From Pelagibius sp. (GTDB lineage: Bacteria; Pseudomonadota; Alphaproteobacteria; Kiloniellales; Kiloniellaceae), in NCBI RefSeq assembly GCF_028281305.1, contig NZ_JANQKD010000013.1, forward strand, positions 1-64,000: a DNA stretch of 64,000 nucleotides. Reading direction: 5' to 3'. The notes beneath the pieces were generated by a model. It was not told the origin of the DNA, did not search any database, and worked only from the letters and a program-made list of their open reading frames with translations. Shown in pieces: positions 1-8,733 of this stretch (position 1 is the stretch's first letter; each line of letters starts with the position of its first letter). The translations under genes were made by a program, and so were the position numbers.

Positions 1-343
1 GCAGGAAGCGCATTTTCAAGGCGATGATCAGCTTGTTGATGTCGCTGACCTGCGGACGCACGTTCGACGCCAGAAGCCGCCGCATCTCGGTACGTCCCAG
101 TTCGGTGACCGTCAGCACCGCGTCCTCGCCCTTGGCGCCGGGATCGGCGGGTTCGACAAGACCCTCCACCTTCAGGACTTCAAGGGGGGCTCCTACGAGG
201 TCAAGCGACGGGCCGATAATGCGTCCGGTGAAGTGCCGCACTTCCTTCGCCAACTGGGCATAGGGCATCGGCCGGCCGGCCAGAATGCCCAGAGCCAGCA
301 GGCGGACAGCCTCGCTCGGAATCAGCGTATTGTCGCGGTACAT
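1..343 (-). CDS. PadR-like winged-helix transcriptional regulator (3' end cut off by window)
   Basis: An open frame of 114 codons starts at the ATG at 343 and runs off the left edge without a stop. The protein begins MYRDNTLIPSEAVRLLALGIL and continues with a helix-rich part and a GAPLEVLKVEGLVEP segment that looks like the recognition helix and wing of a PadR-type winged helix, then a LTVTELGR strand, the usual wing sequence in that family. PadR proteins repress transporters or stress genes in response to ligands; the ligand here cannot be told. A purine stretch (AAAGGG) lies about 11 nt before the start. A Fur-type palindrome sits about 115 nt upstream, so the gene may answer to iron. Family assignment is by pattern only, and the C-terminal dimerisation part is missing from the window. 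Confidence 0.6.
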   Translation of the reverse strand, partial: MYRDNTLIPSEAVRLLALGILAGRPMPYAQLAKEVRHFTGRIIGPSLDLVGAPLEVLKVEGLVEPADPGAKGEDAVLTVTELGRTEMRRLLASNVRPQVSDINKLIIALKMRFL

Positions 344-458
344 GGCGCCGTGGCCCTTTCGGAAATCGGCTGGGTGTGGCCTCTCTGAGCCTACCCGACC
401 GGATCGATCCAGTCCGTTAACAGCAATATAGCGCTTCTACCCTGCGCTGTCCATGTTT

Positions 459-475
459 TTGAGAATGATTCTCAA
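459..475. promoter_or_regulatory. Fur/Irr-type iron box
   Basis: TTGAGAATGATTCTCAA is a perfect palindrome around a central G and fits the 7-1-7 Fur consensus (TGAGAAT-G-ATTCTCA). It lies 116 nt upstream of the PadR-like gene start at 343, the only gene start it faces. In alphaproteobacteria such a site could be bound by Fur/Mur or Irr; the sequence alone does not decide. Confidence 0.6.
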
Positions 476-551
476 TAAACCATCGCTCATCTGACGCAGA
501 TGCGCTCGGGCGGTCTTCCGGGCCGCATTCCGGATGCCCTGCCGATCGGCA

Positions 552-603
552 GACCCAGGCCCATACCCGGACCCAGGCCCATACCCAGGCCCATACCCAG
601 GCC
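552..603. repeat. 12-nt tandem array abutting a stop codon
   Basis: About four imperfect copies of a CCCAGGCCCATA unit, with one 6-nt interruption, end directly at the TAG stop of the binding-protein gene (604-606). The unit differs from other arrays in the window. Confidence 0.7.
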
Positions 604-1815
604 CTAGCCGGAGGGTTCCTGCAGCCAGGCGTTAAAGCGCTCCACCAGTGCGGCACCGTTTTCGCCCCAGAACGAGGCGCTGCTTCTGAGCGCTGTGGAA
701 AAGTTATCCGGATGGGTCGGCAGGAAGGGGGCAATGTCGACGTCCGCGGCGATGACGGTCGGGCCCACCAGTGCATTGGACGACCGCCGCGCCGGGCCGT
801 AGGGCAGCCACTTGGTGATCTCCGCCAGCGGCTCGGTGCTGGTGGCGAAGCGAATGAACTCCAGCGCCTGCTCCTTGTTGCGGGCGCCCTTGGGGACCGC
901 CCAGAGATCGACGTCCCAGATCTGGTTGTCCCAGATCACGGTGTAGGGTTCCTGCTCAATGGCCACGTCGCGGAAGATGCGGCTGTTGTAGACCGACGTC
1001 ATCAGCACCGCTTCGCGTGCCAGAAGCTGGCCGGGCTCTTCGCCGTCCTCCCACCAGACGATCTGGTCCTTGATGGTGTCCAGCTTGGCGAAAGCCCGGT
1101 CTACGCCTTCCTCCGTGGCCAGTTCCATGTAAACCGCTTCCGGAGCCACACCATCGGCGATCAGCGCCCATTCCAGGTTGCCCTTGGGGGTCTTGCGCAG
1201 GCCGCGCCGGCCCGGGAAGTCATTGAGATTGAAGAGATCGGCCATGCGGTCCGGCTGGTTTTCGCCCGCCTGATCGCTGTCGACGGCGACGACCAGAGAC
1301 CAGACGATCGATCCCACGGCGCAGGGGTGCAGTGTGCCCGGCAGAAAGTCTTCCGCGGCGGAGGCACCGTCGGGCGCCGGCGGCAGCAGCAGCGGCAGCG
1401 GTTCGAAAAGGCCCTCTTCACAGCCCCTGTCCGCCGTTGCAGGCTCGATGTCCACGACGTCCCAGTAGACCTCGCCGCTTTCCACCTGGGCGCGGATCTG
1501 CTGCATGCCGCCGCGATAGTCCTGGCGCAGGATCGGCTGGCCGGTTGCCTCTGTGAAGGGCTTGTAGATCGCCTCCTCCTGGCCGCGCCCGTAGCTGCGG
1601 CCCCAGGACACCACCACCAGCCGTTCGACCGCCTGCGCGGGCTGCTCGGGAGCCGGCGTCTCGCTCTGGGCCTGGGCCTCGACCTCATTGGTTTGGGTCT
1701 CATTCTGGGCCAAGGCTGGAAGCGGCGTCTGTGCCAGCAGGCCGGCCAAGAGCACGGCTAGGAGCGCGGCCCCCGTCAGGCCGAGACGAGCCGCGATCTT
1801 TCTGCAGTCAGGCAT
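604..1815 (-). CDS. Extracellular substrate-binding protein, polyamine (PotD) type
   Basis: 403 residues. The ATG at 1815 is chosen because a GGGGGGAA ribosome site precedes it and it puts a signal peptide (basic MPDCRKIAARLG, hydrophobic ALLAVLLAGLLAQ, cleavage near ALAQN) at the N-terminus. After a Gln/Glu-rich linker the mature part starts VERLVVVSWGRSYGRGQEEA, the first strand of family-1 binding proteins of the PotD/spermidine-putrescine kind. It contains the expected DVVDIEP and GSIVWSLVVAVD segments and a C-terminal LWAVPKGARNKEQALEFIRF hinge. It would act in the periplasm as the capture subunit of an ABC importer. No permease or ATPase gene is next to it, so it is an orphan subunit here. 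The ligand (polyamine or another cation) is inferred. Confidence 0.82.
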   Translation of the reverse strand: MPDCRKIAARLGLTGAALLAVLLAGLLAQTPLPALAQNETQTNEVEAQAQSETPAPEQPAQAVERLVVVSWGRSYGRGQEEAIYKPFTEATGQPILRQDYRGGMQQIRAQVESGEVYWDVVDIEPATADRGCEEGLFEPLPLLLPPAPDGASAAEDFLPGTLHPCAVGSIVWSLVVAVDSDQAGENQPDRMADLFNLNDFPGRRGLRKTPKGNLEWALIADGVAPEAVYMELATEEGVDRAFAKLDTIKDQIVWWEDGEEPGQLLAREAVLMTSVYNSRIFRDVAIEQEPYTVIWDNQIWDVDLWAVPKGARNKEQALEFIRFATSTEPLAEITKWLPYGPARRSSNALVGPTVIAADVDIAPFLPTHPDNFSTALRSSASFWGENGAALVERFNAWLQEPSG

Positions 1816-1914
1816 GGCAGTTCCCCCCGCGAAGCTTTTGATAGCTTTGCCTTTTTGCGCCCATCCCGGCAATGCCTGGCCCGTGACTTATTTGTGCCCA
1901 AGGGTTAACCCGTG

Positions 1915-1965
1915 CCCAGCCCGAACCCAGCCCGAACCCAGCCCGAACCCAGCCCGAACCCAGAA
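1915..1965. repeat. 11-nt tandem array
   Basis: Four exact copies of CCCAGCCCGAA plus a partial fifth, about 100 nt upstream of the binding-protein start and about 100 nt downstream of the hemA stop. It is imperfect only at its right edge. Confidence 0.85.
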
Positions 1966-2066
1966 TGATGCACCACGAGATGCCGCGCGGGCAGCTTGGC
2001 AACAAGCGGGGCTGCGACGTTTTGGGGGTGGCGTAACGAGACCCGGCAATCGCACGCCGGGGGCGT

Positions 2067-3278
2067 TTAGGCGGCGCGGCGCAGGTCCATGGCCTGCCAG
2101 ATCTCGCCCAAGGCCATCACCAGATGGTCGAGATCGGCGTCGTTGTGCAGCGGCGAGGGGGTGAGGCGCAGCCGCTCGGTCCCGCGCGGCACCGTCGGAT
2201 AGTTGATCGGCTGCACGTAGATGCCGTAGTCCGCCATCAGGCGGTCGGTGACCGCGCGGCAGGCGACGGGATCGCCGACCAGCACCGGCACGATATGGCT
2301 CTCTGACGGCATGACGGGCAGGCCGGCGTCGGTGAGCCGCCGCTTCAGGGTGGCGGCGCGCTCCTGGTGAGCCGTCCGCTCCGCCTGGCTGCGGCGCAGG
2401 TGAGACACGCTGGCCAGAGCCCCGGCGGCAATGGCCGGCGGCAGGGAGGTGGTGAAGATGAAGCCGGAGGCGAAGCTGCGCACGAAATCGGTCAGGTTGG
2501 CCGATGCGGTAATGTAGCCGCCCATTACGCCGAACGCCTTGCCCAGGGTGCCTTCGATCACTGTCACCCGGTCGGCGACGCCGTCGCGCTGGGCGATACC
2601 GCCGCCCTGATCGCCGTAGAGGCCGACAGCGTGGACCTCGTCCAGATAGGTCATGGCGCCATGGCGCTCCGCCACGTCGCAGATCTCGGCGATGGGCGCG
2701 ACATCCCCGTCCATCGAGTAGACGGACTCGAAGGCCACAAGCTTGGCTCCGTCGGGACCGGCCTCGGAGAGCTTACGATCCAGGTCTTCCGGGTCGTTGT
2801 GCCGGAAAATCGCCTTTTTCGCCCGGCTCTGGCGGATGCCCTCGATCATGGAGGCATGGTTCAAGGCGTCGGAAAAGACGGTGCAGTTGGGCAGGCGGCT
2901 GGCCAGGGTACCGAGCGCCGCCCAGTTGGAGACATAGCCGGAGGTGAACAGCAGGGCGGATTCCTTGCCGTGCAGCGCCGCGAGTTCGCGCTCAAGCAGG
3001 ACATGGTAGTGGTTGGTGCCGGAGATGTTGCGGGTCCCGCCGGCGCCGGCGCCGCAGCGTTCGATCGCCTCGTGCATGGCGGCGATCACGTCCGGATGCT
3101 GGCCCATGCCCAGATAGTCGTTGGAACACCAAACGGTGACCGCTTCGACGCCTCTGGGCCCGTGGAAGTCAGCGCGGGGGAAGTTCCCCATCCTGCGTTC
3201 AAGATCGGCAAAAATCCGATAGCGGCCCTCTGCTTTCAGGCCGGCCATTTCCTCAGCAAAAAACCGCTCGAAGTCCAT
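2067..3278 (-). CDS. hemA: 5-aminolevulinate synthase
   Basis: 403 residues. It condenses glycine and succinyl-CoA to 5-aminolevulinate, the first step of heme synthesis by the C4 route typical of alphaproteobacteria. The start [10 protein letters not shown] at 3278 matches the family; a TTG six codons upstream is also open. Visible features: substrate-site [10 protein letters not shown] (50-59), [17 protein letters not shown] (76-92), [12 protein letters not shown] (211-222), and the PLP-binding Lys247 in [10 protein letters not shown]. The C-terminal [21 protein letters not shown] completes the active site. Length is normal (about 400). It is cytoplasmic and stands alone on the minus strand. 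A 12-bp palindrome lies about 180 nt upstream. Confidence 0.96.
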   Translation of the reverse strand: MDFERFFAEEMAGLKAEGRYRIFADLERRMGNFPRADFHGPRGVEAVTVWCSNDYLGMGQHPDVIAAMHEAIERCGAGAGGTRNISGTNHYHVLLERELAALHGKESALLFTSGYVSNWAALGTLASRLPNCTVFSDALNHASMIEGIRQSRAKKAIFRHNDPEDLDRKLSEAGPDGAKLVAFESVYSMDGDVAPIAEICDVAERHGAMTYLDEVHAVGLYGDQGGGIAQRDGVADRVTVIEGTLGKAFGVMGGYITASANLTDFVRSFASGFIFTTSLPPAIAAGALASVSHLRRSQAERTAHQERAATLKRRLTDAGLPVMPSESHIVPVLVGDPVACRAVTDRLMADYGIYVQPINYPTVPRGTERLRLTPSPLHNDADLDHLVMALGEIWQAMDLRRAA

Positions 3279-3560
3279 GCGCGTGATGTCTCTCAATCCA
3301 TCTGTGCAGGTATTTGTCCCTCTTCGGCGGCAAGTCTAGCGACGCCACTTGGGTGGGCTTTGATGTCCGTCAATCCAGGCGTTTGCGACTGACGGCCTGC
3401 TTTGCTGCAACTCTAGCAATCCCGGCAAGGCCGGTCATAGCTCAATCTGCTCGATAATGACAAAGCTTTGTGAACAGGGTGTCAATTCGCCGCATAACCG
3501 GCGGTTTTGTGGGCCGTAGGGGCGTTTCGCCGCGCCTGCGGGGCTTCCCTGGGAACGGTC
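3279..3560. other. Intergenic region upstream of hemA with a 12-bp palindrome
   Basis: 282 nt between hemA and the end of the aminotransferase gene. It contains the perfect palindrome ACAAAGCTTTGT at 3460-3471, a possible operator. No gene is supported. Confidence 0.4.
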
Positions 3561-4952
3561 CTAGGCCACCGCCGCCAGGCCCTCGGCGGCAACCCAGGCT
3601 TCGGTTTCCGAAAGCGCGGTCCCGAAGCCCTCCAGCAAGCGGTCGATCTCCGCTTCGGTGATGACCATCGGCGGGCAGACCGCGATGGTATCGCCAAGGT
3701 TGCGGAAGAGGACACCCTGGGCCTGGGCACGGGCAGCGAAGTAGGCCCCGACCTTGCCCGGCGGGTCGAAGGGGGTCTTGGCGGCCTTGTCGGCGACCAG
3801 TTCGGCGGCGGCGATCAGGCCGATGCCGCGGACCTCGCCGACGATGGGGCTGTCCTGGAAGCGGCGGAGGCCGTCCTGCAACCGCGGCGCCATGGCCTGG
3901 ACATGCTCGACGATCTGCCGCTCCTCGTAGATTTTCAGCGTTTCCAGGGCGACGGCGGCGGCAACGGGATGGGCGCCATAGGTGTAGCCATGGCCGAACG
4001 ACCCGAGCTTCGCCGAGCTGTCGGCGATGGCCTGGTAGATAGGGTCGGAAATCAGCACCGCCGAGATCGGGACATAGGCGCTGCTGAGCTGCTTGGCGCA
4101 GGTCATGATGTCCGGCTCCAGCCCGAAGGTCTCGCTGCCGAACATCCGCCCGGTGCGCCCGAAGCCGCAGATGACCTCGTCGGCAATCAACAGCACGTCG
4201 TACTTCTTCAGCACCGCCTGGATCTTGGCCCAGTAGCCTTCCGGCGGCACGATCACCCCGCCGGCCCCCTGCAGGGGCTCGCCGATGAAGGCGGCGATCG
4301 TCTCCGGGCCCTCCTGCAGAATCAGGTTCTCCAGCTCGCGGGCCAGCCGGTCGGTGAAGGCCTCTTCGTTCTCGCCGTCTTCGGCGAAGCGGTAGTGGTG
4401 CGGCGCCCCGGTGTGGATGATGTTGGCGATCGGCAGGTCGAAGCCGGCCTGCACGTAGGGCATGGCCGTCAGGCTGGCAGCGGCGATGGTGACCCCGTGG
4501 TAGCCTTTGACCCGGCTGATGATCTTCTTCTTCTGCGGCCGGCCGAGCGCGTTGTTGTAGTACCAGACCATCTTGATGGCGCTGTCGTTGGCCTCCGAGC
4601 CGGAGTTGGCAAAGAACACCTTGGTCAACTGCGGCGGCGTCATCCCGACCAGCTTCTCGGCCAGATCGACGGCCGGGCCGGCGGTCTTCTGGGCAAAGGA
4701 GTGGTAGTAGGGCAGCCTGGCCAGTTGCTCGCTGGCCGCTTTCACCAGGCGCTCCTCGCTGAAGCCCAATCCGGTGCACCAGAGGCCGGCCATGGCCTCC
4801 AGGTAGCGGTTGCCCTGGCTGTCGATGACATAGACGCCCTCACCGCGGTCGATAATCAGCGAGCCTTCGCTCTCGTTCTTGCGGGCGTTGGTATAGGGGT
4901 GAAGGTGGTAGGCGATGTCCCGGTCGACGGCCGAGTTCGAGCGATCGCTCAT
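3561..4952 (-). CDS. Class III PLP-dependent aminotransferase (omega-amino acid type)
   Basis: 463 residues from the ATG at 4952, which has a clear GGAGA ribosome site; a longer reading to 4988 lacks one. The protein moves an amino group, usually from an omega-amino acid or amine, to pyruvate or another keto acid. Visible are the cofactor-phosphate motif FFANSGSEANDSA (113-125), the LLIADEVICGFGRTGRM segment with the PLP-contacting Asp258 (254-270), and the Schiff-base Lys287 in IMTCAKQLSSAY. Length fits the family. Substrate cannot be set from sequence; the polyamine-type binding protein nearby makes a putrescine or GABA-like amine plausible, but that is only context. It ends about 280 nt before the hemA start. 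Confidence 0.88.
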   Translation of the reverse strand: MSDRSNSAVDRDIAYHLHPYTNARKNESEGSLIIDRGEGVYVIDSQGNRYLEAMAGLWCTGLGFSEERLVKAASEQLARLPYYHSFAQKTAGPAVDLAEKLVGMTPPQLTKVFFANSGSEANDSAIKMVWYYNNALGRPQKKKIISRVKGYHGVTIAAASLTAMPYVQAGFDLPIANIIHTGAPHHYRFAEDGENEEAFTDRLARELENLILQEGPETIAAFIGEPLQGAGGVIVPPEGYWAKIQAVLKKYDVLLIADEVICGFGRTGRMFGSETFGLEPDIMTCAKQLSSAYVPISAVLISDPIYQAIADSSAKLGSFGHGYTYGAHPVAAAVALETLKIYEERQIVEHVQAMAPRLQDGLRRFQDSPIVGEVRGIGLIAAAELVADKAAKTPFDPPGKVGAYFAARAQAQGVLFRNLGDTIAVCPPMVITEAEIDRLLEGFGTALSETEAWVAAEGLAAVA

Positions 4953-5120
4953 GCTGGTCTCCAGAAAAGGGCTCTCTCCAAAGGGCAACGGTCCCGCCAG
5001 GGCCGAGGCCTCCGGCCCATGGAAGGGACCGGGGGCAGCCTACTCTCCCGCATGGCCGGCTGCCAATTCTTTGATGTCCTTTACTCTTCGGGCCTCTCGC
5101 AAAGGCTTATCGTGCGCGCC

Positions 5121-5714
5121 TCAGAGCGTCGCAGCGGTTCTCTCGACCCGCTTCAGAAAGCGTTCCCGCCGTTCGGCGTCGATCTTTTCCGTGTTGTAGC
5201 AGGTCAGCTTGCGAAAGCGGGCCTGCGGTGCGCAGGCCCCGACGATCCCGCGCCGCAGTTGCCGGTCGACGGGATGGCCCATGAAGAGCGCGCTCACCCA
5301 GCGGGCGGAGCCGAGCGTGGAGACGGCCAGGACCGCCTGCAGCGACGTCAGGCGCGGACGGATTTGTCCGTAGCCCGGGGTGTGGTCGAAAGCGACGCCG
5401 GGCTGGAACACGCGGTCGAAGTAGCCCTTCAGAATGGCCGGCATGTTGAACCACCACTGGGGAAACACCAGCACCACCTTGTCGGCGGCCTGCAGGCGCC
5501 GGATCTGGTCTGCCACCGCGGAATGATCCGGTTGGTCTGTGTAGTACCTGAGGCGTTCGCTCCGGCTGAGGTGCGGATCGAAGTCCTCGCGGTAGAGATC
5601 GAGAACGTCGACGGCATCGCCCCTGGCCGTGAGGGCCGCGGCGGCGCGTGCGGCGATGGCGGCGCAGAAGCTGTCCTCCAGCGGATGCGCCAGGATGAGA
5701 AGCACCTGGGCCAT
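5121..5714 (-). CDS. Flavodoxin-fold NAD(P)H oxidoreductase (NQO/KefF-like)
   Basis: 197 residues. The N-terminal VLLILAHPLEDSFCAAIAA is the FMN/FAD-phosphate loop of the NQO1/MdaB/KefF family. FPQWWFNMPAILKGYFDRVFQPGVAF (about 85-110) is the family signature around the flavin ring. Such enzymes transfer two electrons from NAD(P)H to quinones or nitro-compounds in the cytosol, or regulate K+ efflux. It starts 17 nt after the ABC exporter stop on the same strand, so the two are probably co-transcribed. No KefC-like transporter is present, so a quinone or electrophile reductase role is more likely. Confidence 0.87.
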   Translation of the reverse strand: MAQVLLILAHPLEDSFCAAIAARAAAALTARGDAVDVLDLYREDFDPHLSRSERLRYYTDQPDHSAVADQIRRLQAADKVVLVFPQWWFNMPAILKGYFDRVFQPGVAFDHTPGYGQIRPRLTSLQAVLAVSTLGSARWVSALFMGHPVDRQLRRGIVGACAPQARFRKLTCYNTEKIDAERRERFLKRVERTAATL

Positions 5715-5731
5715 GGCCTAGGGTGCCATCC

Positions 5732-7579
5732 TCACGAGGCCTTGCGCTCCGCGTCGAGGCCGAGGAAGCCGCCGGACTGACGTTCCCAGAGCTGGGCGTA
5801 GAGCCCGCCGCGGCGCAGCAGCTCGGCATGGCTGCCCTGCTCGACGATGTGGCCCTGGTCCATGACCACCAGCCGGTCGAGGGAGGCGATGGTGGAGAGA
5901 CGGTGGGCGATGGCGATCACGGTCTTGCCGGCCATCAGGTTCTTGAGCTGGCTCTGGATTGCCGCCTCGACCTCGGAGTCGAGCGCCGAGGTCGCTTCGT
6001 CCAGCACCAGGATCGGCGCGTCTTTCAGGATCACCCGGGCGATGGCCACGCGCTGGCGTTGCCCGCCCGACAGCTTGACGCCGCGTTCGCCGACATGGGC
6101 CTCGAAGCCGCGGCGCCCCTGCATGTCCTCCAGGTCGGGGATGAAGGGCAGGGCCTCGGCGAGGTCGGCGGCGCGGCGCATTTCGGCCTCGCTGGCCTCC
6201 GGCCGGCCGTAGAGAATGTTGTCGCGGATGGAGCGGTGCAGCAGTGCGGTATCCTGGGTCACCATGGCGATCTGGCTGCGCAGGCTGTGCTGCGAAACCT
6301 CCGCGATATCCTGGCCGTCGATGAGGATGCGTCCGCCCTCCAGGTCGTAGAAGCGCAGCAGCAGGTTGACCAGGGTCGACTTGCCGGCCCCGGACCGGCC
6401 GACGATGCCGACTTTCTCGCCCGCCCGCACGGTCAGGCTGAGATCCTCGATCACGCCGTCTTCCTTGCCGTAGTGGAAGCGGATTCCGTCGAAGCGTACC
6501 TCGCCGTCGTTGACGGTCAGGGTCTTGGCGGCCGGCGGGTCGGCGACCGAGTAGGCCTGGGAGATGGTTTCGATGCCGTTCTGCACGGTACCGATGTTCT
6601 CGAACAGGCTGGTGACGGTGCGCAGAATCCAGCCGGACATTTGGGTCAGGCGGATGATCAGGCTGATGGCCACGGCGATGGCACCGGTGGAGATGCTTTC
6701 CTGAATCCAAAGCGCGATGGCCAGCCCCGACACCAGGACGATGAGGGCCGTGTTCAGCACCGTCAGGGTGATGGTCATGCCGACGACCGAGCGCATCAGC
6801 CGCCGGAGCGCCAGGGTGTGGCGGTCCACGACTTCGGCGACGAAGGCATCCTCGCGCTCGCTGTCGGCGAAGAGCTTGACCGACTGGATGTTCGTGTAGC
6901 TGTCGACGATGCGCCCGGTGAGGGCGGAGTTCGCTTCGGAGAGGGCCGAGGACTTGCGCCGCACCGGCGGCACCATGAAGTAGATCACCGCTGCATAAGC
7001 CAGGGTCCAGGCCAGCACCGGCAGCAGCAGGCGCCAGTCGATCCCGGCAAAGAGGACCAGAGTGCCGATCAGATAAATCAGCAGGAACCAGACGCCGTCG
7101 ATGACGTTGATCACCGCTTCCCGCACGGCGTGGCCTGTCTGCAACACCTTTTGCGCGATCCGCCCGGCGAAATCGTTCTGGAAATAGGCCAGGCTCTGCC
7201 GCAGCACGTAGCGGTGGTTCAACCAGCGCACCCGGTTGGTGAGGCCGGGCGCCAGGCTGAGGTTGATGAGGCCGCGCGAGACCAGGGTGGCAATGGGGCG
7301 CAGAAGCACCGCCACCACCGCCATTCCGGCGAGACCCCAGCCGTAATCCTGCAGAAAGGTGCTCGGGTTGCCGGTGGTCAGCCAGTCGACCAGCATGCCG
7401 AGAAAGTAGTAGAGCGCGATCTCGGCCGCCGCCGCGACCCCGGATATCAGCAGGGTGGCCAGCAGCAGCCCTTTGACCGGTGACAGGAAGTGAATGAAGA
7501 AGTCACGGGTCAAGGTCGGCGGACGCTCGATCGCCGCCGGTGCGAGAGGGTTGAAGAGGCGCTCAAAAAAAGCATACAT
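5732..7579 (-). CDS. ABC exporter, fused permease-ATPase
   Basis: 615 residues, a half-size exporter of the MsbA/Atm1 type that works as a homodimer in the inner membrane. The first ~330 residues hold about six membrane spans (for example LLLATLLISGVAAAAEIALYY and LLIYLIGTLVLFAG). The ATPase part has Walker A GRSGAGKST, Q-loop VTQDTALLH, signature LSGGQRQR, Walker B ILVLDEATS and the switch His in AIAHRLST, so it looks active. The start at 7579 has AAGGAGA about 13 nt upstream. Substrate unknown; pairing with a flavodoxin-fold reductase suggests detoxification. It is divergent from the DUF2927 lipoprotein gene. Confidence 0.92.
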   Translation of the reverse strand: MYAFFERLFNPLAPAAIERPPTLTRDFFIHFLSPVKGLLLATLLISGVAAAAEIALYYFLGMLVDWLTTGNPSTFLQDYGWGLAGMAVVAVLLRPIATLVSRGLINLSLAPGLTNRVRWLNHRYVLRQSLAYFQNDFAGRIAQKVLQTGHAVREAVINVIDGVWFLLIYLIGTLVLFAGIDWRLLLPVLAWTLAYAAVIYFMVPPVRRKSSALSEANSALTGRIVDSYTNIQSVKLFADSEREDAFVAEVVDRHTLALRRLMRSVVGMTITLTVLNTALIVLVSGLAIALWIQESISTGAIAVAISLIIRLTQMSGWILRTVTSLFENIGTVQNGIETISQAYSVADPPAAKTLTVNDGEVRFDGIRFHYGKEDGVIEDLSLTVRAGEKVGIVGRSGAGKSTLVNLLLRFYDLEGGRILIDGQDIAEVSQHSLRSQIAMVTQDTALLHRSIRDNILYGRPEASEAEMRRAADLAEALPFIPDLEDMQGRRGFEAHVGERGVKLSGGQRQRVAIARVILKDAPILVLDEATSALDSEVEAAIQSQLKNLMAGKTVIAIAHRLSTIASLDRLVVMDQGHIVEQGSHAELLRRGGLYAQLWERQSGGFLGLDAERKAS

Positions 7580-7777
7580 GCGGGCAGCGAGTCTCCTTTG
7601 TCATGGCGGCGCAGCGGGTGTCGTGGCCGCACACCGGCACTCGATCGCCGGGTCAGGCTGTCCCTGTGGAAGGGCCTTTTCCGGCGGCGTCGGGCGTGTT
7701 CGCCAAACCCCTCGGATTAATCTGAAGCGCGGCGGGGAATTGGCAATGTTTACGACTGGCGTATCGGGAGCAGCGCA

Positions 7778-8629
7778 GTGCCTGACATCATAGCAGCTTC
7801 GCGTCGCCGGACCTGTGCAAAGTCGGAAGCCCTGCCAATCAGGCGCGCCCTGCACCTCTCCTGCCTTCTCCTGACATTGCTTGCCGGCTGCGCCGCTCCG
7901 GCGCCGCCCGAGCCGGAGGAAGAAGCTCTGCTGCAGGACTTTCACACCCTGGCCTTTCAGACAGCACGACCGGTGCTGGGCAGTGACGGGCGTCCGCGGC
8001 CGCGCCGCGACCACCTGGCCAAGTGGACGATCCCGGTCCGCGTTGCCCTGGTCGACGGCGACTCCGAGGACTTGCGGGCGCCGGTCCCCCCGTCCTTTCG
8101 CCGTCTGGCGGAGGCGCATCTGGAGGACCTGGCCGGGCTCACCGGGCTGGAGATATCTTCAGCGCAGGTCTCCCAAGCCAACCTCTTGGTCTTCCTTGGT
8201 GCCGATCCCTTTGCCGCGGCCCGCCGTCACGTTGGGCTGTTCGCTCACAAGATCGCCGACCGGGCCAGCTATGAAGCGCTGCTGGCGGAGATGGAACGCT
8301 CGGCGACCTGCTTCGGCTTTCTCTGGGGCGGCTGGCCCAGCGGCCGCAGCATCGACTTCGCCGTCGCCTTCGTCCGCGCCGACCGCGGTGCGCGCACCAT
8401 AGAGGGATGCCTGGTGCAGGAGGTGACCCAGGTCCTGGGGCCGATGAACGATCTGGCGCCGACGGCCGACTCGGTGTTCAGCGACTCCGGCCGCCAGGTC
8501 GCCCTGACCGCGCGCGACCGCCTGTTGATCCGCATGCTTTACGATGCGCGCCTCAGCCCCGGCATGGGCTGGGCGGAAGCCGAGCCGCTGGCCCGCGAGG
8601 CGCTGCGCGAGCTCCGGCGTGGGGGCTGA
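7778..8629 (+). CDS. DUF2927 lipoprotein
   Basis: 283 residues from a GTG at 7778, preceded by GGGAG seven bases upstream. A long basic leader, a hydrophobic LSCLLLTLLAGC and a lipobox with Cys38 mark an exported lipoprotein. The C-terminal half has the DUF2927 pattern: EGCLVQEVTQVLGPMNDL, a DSVFSDSG segment, then RDRLLIRMLYDARLSPGM. The family is widespread in alphaproteobacteria with no established function; the layout resembles zincin-like secreted proteins but no HExxH is seen here. The leader before the hydrophobic stretch is long, so the true start might be internal. Confidence 0.75.
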   Translation: MPDIIAASRRRTCAKSEALPIRRALHLSCLLLTLLAGCAAPAPPEPEEEALLQDFHTLAFQTARPVLGSDGRPRPRRDHLAKWTIPVRVALVDGDSEDLRAPVPPSFRRLAEAHLEDLAGLTGLEISSAQVSQANLLVFLGADPFAAARRHVGLFAHKIADRASYEALLAEMERSATCFGFLWGGWPSGRSIDFAVAFVRADRGARTIEGCLVQEVTQVLGPMNDLAPTADSVFSDSGRQVALTARDRLLIRMLYDARLSPGMGWAEAEPLAREALRELRRGG

Positions 8630-8733
8630 TTGCCACCCGTCGGACAAGCCCCTAGCATGAGTGCATTCAGTGAGAGCGGATCGGTCGTGCTGTGAGATCG
8701 GGTGCACAGGCCGGCCGCGGGGAGGGCGAGACT

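Larger units (their letters stand above)
344..603. other. Intergenic region with Fur-type box and 12-nt tandem array
   Basis: About 260 nt between the regulator start (343) and the stop of the binding-protein gene (604). It holds a 17-nt iron-box palindrome and a CCCAGGCCCATA tandem array abutting the stop codon of the upstream gene. No convincing gene is visible. Confidence 0.6.

Noticed and set aside
3507-5780. 757-codon open frame opposite the aminotransferase and oxidoreductase genes
   Set aside because: Both minus-strand genes have full catalytic motifs and proper ribosome sites; the plus frame has neither.
7494-7793. Small plus-strand frame across the exporter start
   Set aside because: It overlaps the ABC exporter start and the lipoprotein start, and shows no coding pattern of its own.
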